DNA from: Rhodopirellula halodulae
GTDB lineage: Bacteria; Planctomycetota; Planctomycetia; Pirellulales; Pirellulaceae
Reading direction: 5' to 3'
NCBI RefSeq assembly: GCF_020966775.1
Contig: NZ_JAJKFV010000011.1
Location: 186,001-250,000, forward strand
Length of the DNA: 64,000 nucleotides
A program made the translations under genes and the position numbers. Positions 11,329-20,800 of this stretch are shown one piece after another. The stretch's first letter is position 1, and the number at the start of each line of letters is the position of its first letter. The notes beneath the pieces were generated by a model. It saw only the letters and a list, made by a program, of their open reading frames with translations. It was not told the origin of the DNA and did not search any database.

Positions 11329-12165
11329 GTGGCAGATTCAACAGGTCCAATTCTCCTGACAGTTCACGGTGCCGCGGGACGCATGGGCCGTCGCGTGGTG
11401 GCTCTCGGGTTGGCGGATCCAACGTTCCAATTGGTCGGTGCGATCGACCATGCGGACAGCGACCAAGCGGGACAGGATTCGGGATCGGTGGCTGGTGAAG
11501 CTCCCTCCGGCGTGGAGATTTCGGCACAGTGGCCCACCCTGGACGACGCATCGTCACCCAAAGCCGTGGTGGACTTTTCGTTGCCCGAAGCCATCGATGG
11601 GTGCATCGAACAATGCGTGAAAACTCAGTCGCCATTGGTGGTGGCCACCACCGGATTGTCCGAAGAACAAAAACAGCGTTTGGCCGAAGCCGCCAAGACC
11701 ATCCCGATCGTTTGGGCTCCCAGCATGTCGCTGGCGGTGAATCTGTCGATGAAAATCGCGGAACAGATCACAGCCGCTCTGAAGGACGTTTCGGGCGGTC
11801 TCGACGTGGAAATTTTGGAACGGCACCACCGATTCAAAGCCGACGCTCCCAGCGGAACCGCTTTGAAGTTTGGTGAGTTGATCGCGGGACAGTTGGGTGA
11901 ATCAACACAACATGTTCACGGTCGAGAAGGACACACGGGGGCGCGGACTCGCGAAGAAATCGGCTACCACGCAATCCGAGTGGGCGATAACCCGGGTGAA
12001 CACACCATCGTGTTCGGGATGCTGGGCGAGAAGATTGAACTGAACGTCGCCGCAAGCAACCGTGACTGCTACGCGTCCGGTGCATTGGCCGCGGCCAAGT
12101 GGTTGATTCAACAGCAAAAAGGCCCAGGGCTGTACAGCATGTTCGACGTGCTGGGCATGGCTTAG
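11329..12165 (+). CDS. dapB: 4-hydroxy-tetrahydrodipicolinate reductase
   Basis: The protein has 278 aa from GTG 11329; TTG 11281 would add 16 residues with no family support. It reduces hydroxy-tetrahydrodipicolinate with NAD(P)H in the lysine and diaminopimelate pathway. The nucleotide-binding motif GAAGRMGRR is near the N-terminus. The catalytic block ERHHRFKADAPSGTA carries the His-His and Lys of the family, and the C-terminal GALAAAKWL resembles other DapB ends. Length is close to the usual 270 or so. Presence of diaminopimelate synthesis fits the current view that planctomycetes make peptidoglycan. It may be co-transcribed with mqnD, 70 bases downstream. Confidence 0.95.
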   Translation: MADSTGPILLTVHGAAGRMGRRVVALGLADPTFQLVGAIDHADSDQAGQDSGSVAGEAPSGVEISAQWPTLDDASSPKAVVDFSLPEAIDGCIEQCVKTQSPLVVATTGLSEEQKQRLAEAAKTIPIVWAPSMSLAVNLSMKIAEQITAALKDVSGGLDVEILERHHRFKADAPSGTALKFGELIAGQLGESTQHVHGREGHTGARTREEIGYHAIRVGDNPGEHTIVFGMLGEKIELNVAASNRDCYASGALAAAKWLIQQQKGPGLYSMFDVLGMA

Positions 12166-12235
12166 GCGACCAAGTGTGCATGGTGTCTTCGGCCTTCAAA
12201 ACCTCCTCAGCTAGCGAACCTTTCTTAGCAAACCG

Positions 12236-13150
12236 GTGAACGCCATCGATTCCGCACCTCATGAGCTTCGCATCGGCGAAGGCCCCGAATTGCACCTGGG
12301 CATCTCCACCTGCCCCAATGACACCTTCGCGTTTTCGCGATTGCTGGACGCGGCCGCGGGGAATGACCAAGCATCGTTTGATACCGGCGGGTTCACTTGG
12401 CGGATCGAGCTTTTGGACATCGACGAGCTGAACCAGCGATTGCTGGCTGGCGAGTTTGATCTGGCCAAAACCAGCTTTCACGCGGCATTGCTGATGGCGG
12501 ACGAAACCGTCGTCTTGCCCGTTGGATCGGCGTTGGGATTCGGCGTCGGACCGTTGCTGCTGGCCGCCCGAGGCAACACCCGGCCGGAAGATTCGCAGCA
12601 GATCACGCTCTGTCCGGGTGAACACACCACGGCACACTTGTTGTTCCGGCTGTTTTTCCCCGAAACGACGTCCGTTCGGCAGGTCATCTTTTCGGACATC
12701 ATGCCGGCGTTGCAGAACGAGTCGGCCGATTTCGGCGTCTGCATCCACGAAGGCCGATTCACTTATCAAGATTCGGGACTGCATTTGGCCGCCGATTTGG
12801 GCGAAATGTGGGAAAAAGAGACCCGCCGGCCTCTCCCGTTGGGGGGATTGGTCATGCGGGACCGTTTCGACAGTTCGGCGATGGCGACCGCCTGTAACGT
12901 GATTCGTCGATCGCTTGAATCGGCGCGTCAAAACCCCGATTCAGCTCTTCCGGCGATGCGACGATACGCCCAAGAGATGGACGATAACGTGCTGATGAAG
13001 CACGTGGAGCTCTACGTGAACGATTGGACCGTCGATCTGGGCGAGCTCGGCCGGGACGCTCTCACCACGCTGTCGCTGCGGGCTCAGCAGGTTGGCTTGG
13101 GCACATCGAAGCTCCGCTTTTTCTGCGGCGAAACCGGCATCCACGGTTAA
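12236..13150 (+). CDS. mqnD: 1,4-dihydroxy-6-naphthoate synthase
   Basis: The protein has 304 aa from GTG 12236. The opening LHLGISTCPNDTFAFSRLLD is the hallmark of MqnD, and DIDELNQRLLAGEFDLAKTS and SALGFGVGPLLLA fit the same family. MqnD converts cyclic dehypoxanthinyl futalosine to 1,4-dihydroxy-6-naphthoate in the futalosine route to menaquinone, in the cytoplasm. Its length is slightly above the typical 280. No other mqn gene is in the window, so the pathway genes are scattered, as is common. It lies 70 bases downstream of dapB. Confidence 0.93.
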   Translation: MNAIDSAPHELRIGEGPELHLGISTCPNDTFAFSRLLDAAAGNDQASFDTGGFTWRIELLDIDELNQRLLAGEFDLAKTSFHAALLMADETVVLPVGSALGFGVGPLLLAARGNTRPEDSQQITLCPGEHTTAHLLFRLFFPETTSVRQVIFSDIMPALQNESADFGVCIHEGRFTYQDSGLHLAADLGEMWEKETRRPLPLGGLVMRDRFDSSAMATACNVIRRSLESARQNPDSALPAMRRYAQEMDDNVLMKHVELYVNDWTVDLGELGRDALTTLSLRAQQVGLGTSKLRFFCGETGIHG

Positions 13151-13237
13151 CGTTTGTTTGCTCGTTGCGGGGGAAAGAACTATCCTGGAAGGGAATGGAT
13201 TGCCTCTTCTCTTTGCTCTCTTCCGCCGCTGCGTCGC

Positions 13238-16200
13238 ATGGATTCCCGGTCGCTTCCACCTGCCGATTCCTCGCACCCGGACCGTTCAGCGGTTTTGCCG
13301 GAGGGGTCCACGGTGCAGCGTCGCCAAATGGCGGCGGCTGAATCCGATGCAGCTTCCGAGTCGGCGGGCCCAGAGCTGCACAGAAGCTCAGGGCGGCCCA
13401 CAAGCTCAGAGCGATCCAATCAAGAAGCCGAATTGGCCGAAGCCTCGCCATCAGACGAAAGCCGTTCGTCCAGCAAAGCGGCACGTTCCAAATCGAGCGG
13501 GTCGGCCTTTGACGAAGTGATCGAAGGTGCGGACACGGTCATTCGAGCGGGCTCGAGCCGGTCCAACATTTCTGCAACGCAGTCTCACCGGATGACCGGC
13601 GACTCCTTTCCGCTTCGTGGTTCGTCGCACAACTCTCACCGTGCTAACACGCCGGCGTCCATTACTCGCGAACTCGGTGGGCAGCGACTGAATCACTTCC
13701 TGCTGCTGGATCAAATCGGTGGCGGTGGGATGGGCGCGGTCTTCCGGGCTCGCGATGAACAACTGGGTCGCACCGTCGCGGTGAAAGTGATTCCGTTTGC
13801 CGCTGACGATCCGGACTTGCAACGTCGATTTCGAAACGAGGCACAAAGTGCGGCCAAGCTTGATCACCCACTGATCGCTCGCGTCTTTGATGTGGGCAAC
13901 GACGGACCGTGGCACTACATCGTTTTTGAATACATCGATGGGGCGAACGTTCGTGACATGGTCGCCAACGAAGGCCCGTTGTCGCTGGACGATGCGTTGT
14001 ACTTCACCATCCAAGTCGCCGAAGCGATTGGCCACGCGTCGCGCCGGGGCATCGTTCATCGCGACATCAAACCGTCCAACGTGATTGTGACAACGGATGG
14101 ATCCGTGAAGTTGGTGGACATGGGCTTGGCCCGATCCGACAACTTCGACACCAGCGAAGACATGACGGCCAGCGGTGTTACCTTGGGCACGTTTGATTAC
14201 ATCTCGCCCGAGCAAGCTCGCGACCCGCGGTTGGCGGACATTCGCAGCGACCTCTATTCGCTCGGTTGTTCGCTGTTTTACATGCTGACAGGATCGCCAC
14301 CGTTTCCCGGTGGAACGATGCTGCAAAAGCTGCTGAGCCACGGCAACGCGGCCATCCCCGACGTTCGTGAACAGCGCGAAGATGTGCCCGCGGAAATGAC
14401 GGCGATTCTGAACAAGATGCTCGCCAAAACACCGGAGGAACGCTATCAGCGCAGCGAAACGCTGATCGCTGACCTGCGCGAATTGGCGGCTCGCGAGAAT
14501 CTGCCACGCAGCCGGGGCGTCGCCGTCACGATGGTTGAAGACGACGACCACCGCGAATCCATGCGGCGATTGCGTCGCCATTTGCCTTGGATGATTGCGG
14601 CTGCCGTGTTGCTGTTCAGCGCGTTGGCGGTGGAACTGATCTCGCTCCCCACTCGACGTGAATTCAACCGAGTTGTCTCGTCGTCGGTTTCCGAAGATGC
14701 CATCGAATCCAAAGCTCCCCGTTCGATCGACTTGCCACCGGGAATACAAGGCGAACTGAGAACGGAGGAAGCGACCGGCAACGGGACCGACACGATCAAT
14801 CCTCCCGGTACAGAATCCAACATGGAATCGATGCCGAGAGCAGCCGCAGACGCCGACCTTCCCAGCGCGAATGGCACCACCAATGTCGCTCCCGGCATCA
14901 CCAATCCCGGCCTATTGCCACCGGGACAATTACCCGCGTCATCCGTGGGCGATCGCATTCCGGACAACGGAGTTGCTGCAACCGGAACGGCGAGCGGCGG
15001 GACGGCGGGCATGCCGGACGCTCGCACGCTTCCCGGCGACGCTTCACCAACCGCCGGTGCACTCAGTGGCAACACCGCAACCTCAGCCATCGGCAGCGAG
15101 ATCCCCTCCTTGCCGCCCAATCTGCAACCGGGATCGGTTGTGTCAGGTTCCGTCATCCCTGGGAATACACCACTGGCCGGCGGGCTGACCGCATCGGAAG
15201 GCGTCTCGCCGAGCAGCACCGAAGCCAGCGCCGGCAATCCAATGCCCAGCTTGGAAATCGATCCGCCGCAACTGAGCGGTTTGCCACTTCCGCCCGGCAT
15301 GGGCAACGAAGTCTTTCAAACGCTTCCTTTGGTTCCTCGCGTGGTTGAGCCCGACGAAGCAACCATGGACACCGCCCCAGCAACCAGCCTCACTGACTCT
15401 GCCACGGATTCTGCCACTGACCGCGACGGCAATACCAGCCCGCTGACCGGTGATTCCGTCGGCACTCCTGTCCCTCCAAACGCACTCGCAGCCAGCATGC
15501 TGCTGCCCAACGCAGAACGCTCCGCTGACACGGTGGCGGGCATCGATAGCACCTCGCCTCGTTCGCGAACCAGCGGCTCACCAACGGAGGCGATGACCAT
15601 TCCGGCACCAACACGGATCCAGATTGTTTCGGCCGAAGCGTTGCGGGTTCCTCAACTGCGCGAAGAAGCGGCTCGTGCGGGCGTCCAGTTGGCGACGACG
15701 CTAGCCGATGCATTGCAGCTGTCGAATGAGTTTGAAATTGAACGCATCGACATCGCGACTCCCAAACTGGTTTCGGCCCCCGTCATCATTCCCCGAAGCG
15801 ATTTGATTCTGTCATCGAGTTTGCCAGGCGGAACCGAAATCGTGTTTCGCTCGACCGACAACGTCGACATGCAGCGAAGTGAAATGATGACCATTGGTTC
15901 GCACCGCATCGAGATGTCCGGTCTGCACTTCAGTTGGACCGTGCCTGCGACCGAAACCGATGGCGGCGCACTCTTCGCGATCAATGACAACCGTCGTGTT
16001 CGCCTACGCGATTGCTCCATCACAATCGACAATGCGACACGACGCGATGACGTCCAAGCGTTCAGCGTCGTCACCGATCCGGAACGGTTGCCTTACGACC
16101 GCATTGAGAGCACCGCTGTGACGCAGACCAATGGTGCACTGCCGTTGGTGTCGATTGAAATGTTCAACGTCATTATCCGCGGCCAGATCACCATGCTTCG

Positions 16201-16831
16201 CATGGACGTTGCCGCCGAGTTGCAATTGCTGTGGGAAAACGGACTGCTCGCGGTATCACGCCGGATGATTGAAATGGGCGGAGCGTTGGAACCACCACGT
16301 CCATCGTCGGGGTCCGTTCGATTGTCGCTGGAACAATTGACCGCGATCACCCCAAAAGGCTTGCTGCAGATGCGGATGGGCGTCAGCTCTCGATATCCGG
16401 TCGAAATCGAACGTCGCGCGGAAGAATGCGTCTTCGTCGTCGATGCGGGAATTCCTCACATTGAATTAACCGGAATCCCACGTGTCGACCGCGATGAGAT
16501 TTGGGTCCGTCTGCGTGGTTCCGGAAACGCGTATGACACCGACACGACCCTCGACGACCCGATGCTCCTGATTCGCGACGAATTGGGGCAAACTCGGATC
16601 ACGACCATGAGTGATTTGCTTGAAATCCTGGAGGACCCGCCGCCTTGGATGAACGAGCGTCCACCTCGATGGACCGTCCGCTGGACCGAAAAACTGCCTG
16701 AAACCACCCCCTCCAACAGGTGGACACCGAGTGATTTTAGGCAAGATGGATCGGTCGTGGGTGGATTCCAGGAGCGGACTCTCCCTAGAATGCCGATGGA
16801 AGCAACATTTGACTTTCCCCCCTCACCGTGA
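13238..16831 (+). CDS. Receptor-type Ser/Thr protein kinase with large extracytoplasmic region
   Basis: The protein has 1197 aa from ATG 13238; an upstream TTG adds 28 residues that read poorly. After a Ser-rich leader, a PknB-like kinase domain starts about residue 151: glycine loop IGGGGMGAVF, Lys183 in VAVKV, Asp276 in HRDIKPSN, VDMGLA in place of DFG, and SPEQARDPR. A membrane segment lies about 449-470. A long Pro/Gly/Ser/Thr/Ala-rich stretch spans about 480-790. From about 830 the protein regains order, with ISHRIEMSGL-like turns and RLRDCSITID that resemble a right-handed beta-helix. It probably senses something outside the cytoplasm and phosphorylates cytoplasmic targets. DFG is replaced by DMG, which is frequent in bacterial kinases. 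Confidence 0.9.
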   Translation: MDSRSLPPADSSHPDRSAVLPEGSTVQRRQMAAAESDAASESAGPELHRSSGRPTSSERSNQEAELAEASPSDESRSSSKAARSKSSGSAFDEVIEGADTVIRAGSSRSNISATQSHRMTGDSFPLRGSSHNSHRANTPASITRELGGQRLNHFLLLDQIGGGGMGAVFRARDEQLGRTVAVKVIPFAADDPDLQRRFRNEAQSAAKLDHPLIARVFDVGNDGPWHYIVFEYIDGANVRDMVANEGPLSLDDALYFTIQVAEAIGHASRRGIVHRDIKPSNVIVTTDGSVKLVDMGLARSDNFDTSEDMTASGVTLGTFDYISPEQARDPRLADIRSDLYSLGCSLFYMLTGSPPFPGGTMLQKLLSHGNAAIPDVREQREDVPAEMTAILNKMLAKTPEERYQRSETLIADLRELAARENLPRSRGVAVTMVEDDDHRESMRRLRRHLPWMIAAAVLLFSALAVELISLPTRREFNRVVSSSVSEDAIESKAPRSIDLPPGIQGELRTEEATGNGTDTINPPGTESNMESMPRAAADADLPSANGTTNVAPGITNPGLLPPGQLPASSVGDRIPDNGVAATGTASGGTAGMPDARTLPGDASPTAGALSGNTATSAIGSEIPSLPPNLQPGSVVSGSVIPGNTPLAGGLTASEGVSPSSTEASAGNPMPSLEIDPPQLSGLPLPPGMGNEVFQTLPLVPRVVEPDEATMDTAPATSLTDSATDSATDRDGNTSPLTGDSVGTPVPPNALAASMLLPNAERSADTVAGIDSTSPRSRTSGSPTEAMTIPAPTRIQIVSAEALRVPQLREEAARAGVQLATTLADALQLSNEFEIERIDIATPKLVSAPVIIPRSDLILSSSLPGGTEIVFRSTDNVDMQRSEMMTIGSHRIEMSGLHFSWTVPATETDGGALFAINDNRRVRLRDCSITIDNATRRDDVQAFSVVTDPERLPYDRIESTAVTQTNGALPLVSIEMFNVIIRGQITMLRMDVAAELQLLWENGLLAVSRRMIEMGGALEPPRPSSGSVRLSLEQLTAITPKGLLQMRMGVSSRYPVEIERRAEECVFVVDAGIPHIELTGIPRVDRDEIWVRLRGSGNAYDTDTTLDDPMLLIRDELGQTRITTMSDLLEILEDPPPWMNERPPRWTVRWTEKLPETTPSNRWTPSDFRQDGSVVGGFQERTLPRMPMEATFDFPPSP

Positions 16832-16905
16832 CTTTAATAGGACGCCGACGGATTTGTCGGTCCCGCCTAAAACCCACCTTGATCTTTACCTGAGGAACTC
16901 TCTTG

Positions 16906-17301
16906 ATGAAACGTTTGGCTCTTGTTCTGGGCATCGCTGCCTGTTTCTGCACCCCTTCTTTCGCGATCAGCGAATTCGGCAAACAGTGGAAGGCTGACTA
17001 CCTGACGGACGACACGGACGCTGACTTCGTCAAATCCGCTCGTCGCGCCGGTTGCAACGTTTGCCACGTCAAAGGAGCACCCGAGAAGAAAGAAGCTCGC
17101 AACGAGTACGGACGTGCGCTGCACAAACTGCTCGACAAGAAAGACTTCCCCAAGGAATACTTCAAAGAGAAACCAGAAGAAGCTGCCGCCAAGATCACCG
17201 CTGCTTTCAAGAAAGTGGAAGAAGTGAAGAGCAAAGACGGCAAGACCTTCGGCGAGAAGATCAAGAACAACGAATTGCCAGCGACCGACGCAGGTCTCTG
17301 A
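16906..17301 (+). CDS. Small secreted c-type cytochrome-like protein
   Basis: The protein has 131 aa from ATG 16906, with a good ribosome site (GAGGAA) upstream. A signal peptide is clear (MKRLALVLGIAACFCTPSFA). A single haem attachment motif CNVCH lies about residues 50-54, and a lysine- and glutamate-rich C-terminal half follows. No Met occurs after the initiator, so the usual His/Met ligation is impossible. A second His is present in ALHKLL. Role unknown; probably electron transfer or a structural haem protein in the periplasm-like compartment. It has its own terminator, so it is probably monocistronic and well expressed. Confidence 0.8.
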   Translation: MKRLALVLGIAACFCTPSFAISEFGKQWKADYLTDDTDADFVKSARRAGCNVCHVKGAPEKKEARNEYGRALHKLLDKKDFPKEYFKEKPEEAAAKITAAFKKVEEVKSKDGKTFGEKIKNNELPATDAGL

Positions 17302-17365
17302 TTCGATCTGATCCGAACTAGCGACCCACGAGTCTATAGAAGGATCCAATTCGACTAGACTACGA

Positions 17366-17400
17366 AGCCCAACGAGTGTCTCGCTCGTTGGGCTTTTTTT
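17366..17400 (+). terminator. Strong intrinsic terminator after cytochrome-like gene
   Basis: An 11-base perfect stem (AGCCCAACGAG / CTCGTTGGGCT) with a 7-base loop is followed directly by a run of seven T. It ends transcription of the cytochrome-like gene 65 bases upstream and sits before the FAD oxidoreductase gene. Confidence 0.93.
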
Positions 17401-17459
17401 GCGCTTCCTGCCAAATGCATTCCCACCTCCCGTCCTCTCCCCACCGGACTCATCCTCCC

Positions 17460-19634
17460 ATGCACACTCCTCTCCATCTGCCAACAAGACTTCGTCATGG
17501 CTGGCACCGCTTTGGCTGCTGGCAAATTGGTTTGGCTTGCCTGCTGCTCGCGAACGCGTCCCACTTCGCCTTCGCCGACGATACCAAGCACGACGTGGTG
17601 GTTTACGGTGGCACGGCCGCAGCGGTTACCGCCGCCATCCAGTCGGCCGACATGGGGCAATCCGTCGTCATGGTTTCACCCGATGTGCACCTCGGCGGAC
17701 TCACCAGCGGCGGCCTCGGGTGGACAGACACCGGCAACAAGAACGTGATTGGTGGACTGGCCAAAAACTTCTATCACCGCGTCTACAAACACTATCGAGA
17801 CGATGCGTCGTGGAACTTCCAAACCCGGGCCAGCTACGGCAACCGAGCTCAGGGCCACCGTGCCAGCGACGACGATGATGCGACGATGTGGGTATTCGAA
17901 CCGCACGTCGCCGAAATGATCCTGGAAGAGATGCTCGCCGAACGCGATATCACCGTGATCCGCGACGCGTGGCTGAATCGCGAAAATGGAGTGACCACGT
18001 CCGATGGACGCATTCAATCCATTCGAACGCTGGACGGCCAAACCTTCGCCGGCCGCATGTTTATTGACGCAACTTACGAAGGCGACTTGATCGCCGCTGC
18101 CGGGGTCTCGACGACGTTTGGACGCGAGGGCATCGCGGACTACAACGAACCTCACGCCGGCGTGCAAACCGGCGTGCTGCATCACTCTCACCACTTTGAC
18201 GTGTTGCCGCGGCGAGTTGATCCCTACATCGTCCCCGGTGACCCCAGCAGTGGGGTGTTGCCTTTGGTCAGCCCCGACCCACCGGGCGAATTTGGTTCCG
18301 CCGATCATCGTGTTCAAGCTTATTGCTTTCGGACCTGCATGACGAATCACGAGGCAAACCGCATCCCATGGAAGAAGCCCGAAGGCTATGACCCTGCGAC
18401 CTACGAGATCATGGCTCGCACCTTTGAAGCGGGATGGCGGAACGTGTTCAACAAATTCGATCCGCTTCCCAACTTCAAAACGGACACCAACAACCACGGC
18501 CCCGTCAGCTTCGACAACATCGGTGCCAACTACGACTATCCCGAAGCAAGCTACGAGCGACGGAAGGAAATCATCGAACAGCATGAGCGTTATCAACGTG
18601 GGCTGCTGTACTTCATCGCGACTGACCCACGTGTTCCCAAGGAAGTCCAAGATGAGATCAATCGTTGGGGTTTGGCGGCGGATGAATTCACCGACAACGA
18701 CCATTGGCCGCATCAGATCTATGTCCGCGAAGCGCGACGCATGGTGGGTCAATTTGTGATGACAGAAAACCATCTTCGCAAAGACCTGCCCACTCCCGAA
18801 TCGGTCGGAATGGGTTCGTACAGCATCGACTCGCACAACACCCAGCGATACATCACGCCCGAAGGTTACGTGCAAAACGAAGGCGATCTTGGTGTCTCCA
18901 CTCGCGGGCCGTACATGATCGCCATGGGATCGTTGTTGCCCAAAAAAGACCAGTGCGAGAATCTGCTGTCGCCCGTTTGCGTTTCGGCAACCCACGCCGC
19001 CTTTGGTTCGATCCGTATGGAACCCGTGTTCATGATTTTGGGCCAATCCGCCGCGACCATCGCGGCACTGGCCAACGAATCAGACGTTGCCGTGCAAGAG
19101 GTTCCCTACGAAACCGTCCGCAAACGCTTGTTGGACGACAAGCAAATTTTGGAAGCACCGGCGGGCAGCACCACAACGCAGCACGCCAATGCGCGGAACT
19201 TGAAATCGATCGCGGGAATCACCGTGGATGACGCTCAAGCAAAACGCAGCAGCGGTTGGAGCCAAAGTCATGCGACGGGCGACTTCTACGGATGGGGTTA
19301 CCATCACGATGGCAACGCTCGCGACGTGGTGAAGACCGCGACGTTTCAGACCAATCTGCCGAAGTCGGGGGCATATGAAGTTCGCGTGAGCTATCCCGCC
19401 AGTGACAATCGATCCAAACAAACTCGCATCGACATCGAACACTCCGAAGGCACCACCACGCACCGCATCGATCAAACGAAGCCGGTTGGTGACAAGAAAG
19501 CCAATTCGTTGTTGCTGCTTGGAACGTACCGCTTTGACAAGAATCAGCCCGCGAAAGTGGTGATTTCCAATGAAGACGCCAACGGCTATGTCGTGATCGA
19601 CGTCGTCAATTGGCAACCGGTGTCGGAGCAATGA
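17460..19634 (+). CDS. Secreted FAD-dependent oxidoreductase with golvesin-like C-terminal domain
   Basis: The protein has 724 aa from ATG 17460. Upstream in-frame starts would place codons inside the terminator, so they are unlikely. A signal peptide (WQIGLACLLLANASHFAFA) is followed by the dinucleotide fold DVVVYGGTAAAVTAAI and HLGGLTSGGLGWTD. These are typical of the FAD_oxidored (PF12831) family often found beside planctomycete sulfatases and glycoside hydrolases. FIDATYEGDLIAAAG is a second family motif. The last 140 residues or so, with SSGWSQSHATGDFYG and GAYEVRVSYPASDNR, resemble the golvesin/xanthan-lyase C-terminal beta-sandwich. The substrate is unknown; a polysaccharide or sugar is the usual guess. 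It is convergent with the sigma-54 activator. Confidence 0.88.
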   Translation: MHTPLHLPTRLRHGWHRFGCWQIGLACLLLANASHFAFADDTKHDVVVYGGTAAAVTAAIQSADMGQSVVMVSPDVHLGGLTSGGLGWTDTGNKNVIGGLAKNFYHRVYKHYRDDASWNFQTRASYGNRAQGHRASDDDDATMWVFEPHVAEMILEEMLAERDITVIRDAWLNRENGVTTSDGRIQSIRTLDGQTFAGRMFIDATYEGDLIAAAGVSTTFGREGIADYNEPHAGVQTGVLHHSHHFDVLPRRVDPYIVPGDPSSGVLPLVSPDPPGEFGSADHRVQAYCFRTCMTNHEANRIPWKKPEGYDPATYEIMARTFEAGWRNVFNKFDPLPNFKTDTNNHGPVSFDNIGANYDYPEASYERRKEIIEQHERYQRGLLYFIATDPRVPKEVQDEINRWGLAADEFTDNDHWPHQIYVREARRMVGQFVMTENHLRKDLPTPESVGMGSYSIDSHNTQRYITPEGYVQNEGDLGVSTRGPYMIAMGSLLPKKDQCENLLSPVCVSATHAAFGSIRMEPVFMILGQSAATIAALANESDVAVQEVPYETVRKRLLDDKQILEAPAGSTTTQHANARNLKSIAGITVDDAQAKRSSGWSQSHATGDFYGWGYHHDGNARDVVKTATFQTNLPKSGAYEVRVSYPASDNRSKQTRIDIEHSEGTTTHRIDQTKPVGDKKANSLLLLGTYRFDKNQPAKVVISNEDANGYVVIDVVNWQPVSEQ

Positions 19635-19641
19635 AGCCGGT

Positions 19642-20796
19642 TCAGTCGTCGATGTTCAGACCGTAGTCTTTCATCTTCTTCGACAACGTGTTTCGATTCA
19701 TTCCCAAACGCGATGCGGTTTTGGTTTGCACACCGCCGCATCGCATGAGCAACTGGGAAATCAATTCTCGTTCGACTTGATCGACGACGACCGAATGCAG
19801 GTTCTCGGCGTCGTCGGCTTCGTCCAATCCGCGCTGCACCACGATTCGTGCCAGCGTTTTTAGATCCATTCGGTTGATATCAAACGCGGGATTGTGGCCG
19901 CCTGGACCGCCCGCACGATTCTCGGTGGCAGGCATGGCCGCGGGGGTCTTGCCGACAACCGGCGTTGACTTCAAACCGCCCGCCAAACTCTGCAATTCGC
20001 GAACGGGTGCACTTTGGTGTGGGTCGCGAACGCACAACGGCAAGGCATCGAGCACCAATTCATCCGTGTCGCTCATCACCACGGCGCGTTCGATGTAGTT
20101 TTGCAACTCACGAACGTTTCCGGGCCAATGGTAATCTTGCAGGGCTCGCATCACGCCGCTGCCCAAGTGCGCGACATAACGGTCGTTGACTTCGTTGTAG
20201 TGATCCAAGAAGAACGCAACGAGCGCCGGAATGTCTTCGCGACGATGCCTCAATGCGGGCAACTCGATTGGCACCACGTTCAATCGCCAATAAAGGTCTT
20301 CACGAAACTCATCCAGTTGCACCTGACGCATCAAGTCGCGGTTGCTGGCGGCGATGATGCGAGCGTCCGTGCGATGACTGGATGTGTCACCGACGCGTTC
20401 GAATTCTTTCTCTTGCAACACACGAAGCAGCTTGACCTGCAACGTCAGCGTTGTGGAGTTGATCTCGTCCAAAAAGATACTGCCACCGTCGGCGGCTTCG
20501 AATCGTCCGGCACGATTGGCAACGGCACCGGTGAAGGCCCCACGCACGTGACCGAACAATTCACTTTCCAGCAAACTTTCGCTGAGTGCGCCGCAGTTGA
20601 CCTTCACGAACGGACCGCCGCTACGGTGACTCAAACGATGCACCGCGGATGCGATCAGCTCTTTCCCCGTTCCGGTTTCCCCGAGGATCAGCACCGATGC
20701 ATTGCTCACCGCGACTTTTCGCGTGACGCGATCGACTTCGCGCATCGCGGGCGAATGGCCGATGACGCCAGGCAGCAACTGTCCTCGAGAACTCAC
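19642..20796 (-). CDS. Sigma-54-dependent transcriptional activator without receiver domain
   Basis: The protein has 384 aa from GTG 20796. It begins almost directly with the AAA+ domain: GETGTGKE (Walker A), [15 protein letters not shown] with the sigma-54 contact [16 protein letters not shown] (Walker B) and [16 protein letters not shown]. The C-terminus has a Fis-type helix-turn-helix ([22 protein letters not shown]). No receiver, GAF or PAS domain precedes the ATPase. Its activity must be controlled by a partner protein, by DNA binding or by expression level. A Gly/Pro/Ala-rich linker lies about 275-310. The start is four bases after the nitroreductase stop, so the two are co-transcribed. 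Targets are unknown; no clear -24/-12 site was found nearby. Confidence 0.93.
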   Translation of the reverse strand: MSSRGQLLPGVIGHSPAMREVDRVTRKVAVSNASVLILGETGTGKELIASAVHRLSHRSGGPFVKVNCGALSESLLESELFGHVRGAFTGAVANRAGRFEAADGGSIFLDEINSTTLTLQVKLLRVLQEKEFERVGDTSSHRTDARIIAASNRDLMRQVQLDEFREDLYWRLNVVPIELPALRHRREDIPALVAFFLDHYNEVNDRYVAHLGSGVMRALQDYHWPGNVRELQNYIERAVVMSDTDELVLDALPLCVRDPHQSAPVRELQSLAGGLKSTPVVGKTPAAMPATENRAGGPGGHNPAFDINRMDLKTLARIVVQRGLDEADDAENLHSVVVDQVERELISQLLMRCGGVQTKTASRLGMNRNTLSKKMKDYGLNIDD

Positions 20797-20800
20797 GAAA

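Noticed and set aside
11834-12931. 365-codon minus-strand open frame spanning dapB and mqnD
   Set aside because: It covers two well-supported genes on the other strand and has no motif.
13451-14749. 432-codon minus-strand open frame opposite the kinase domain
   Set aside because: Antisense of the kinase catalytic domain; no recognisable protein features.
17676-19046. 456-codon minus-strand open frame opposite the FAD oxidoreductase
   Set aside because: No motif; the plus strand carries clear flavoprotein signatures, so this is a codon-usage shadow.
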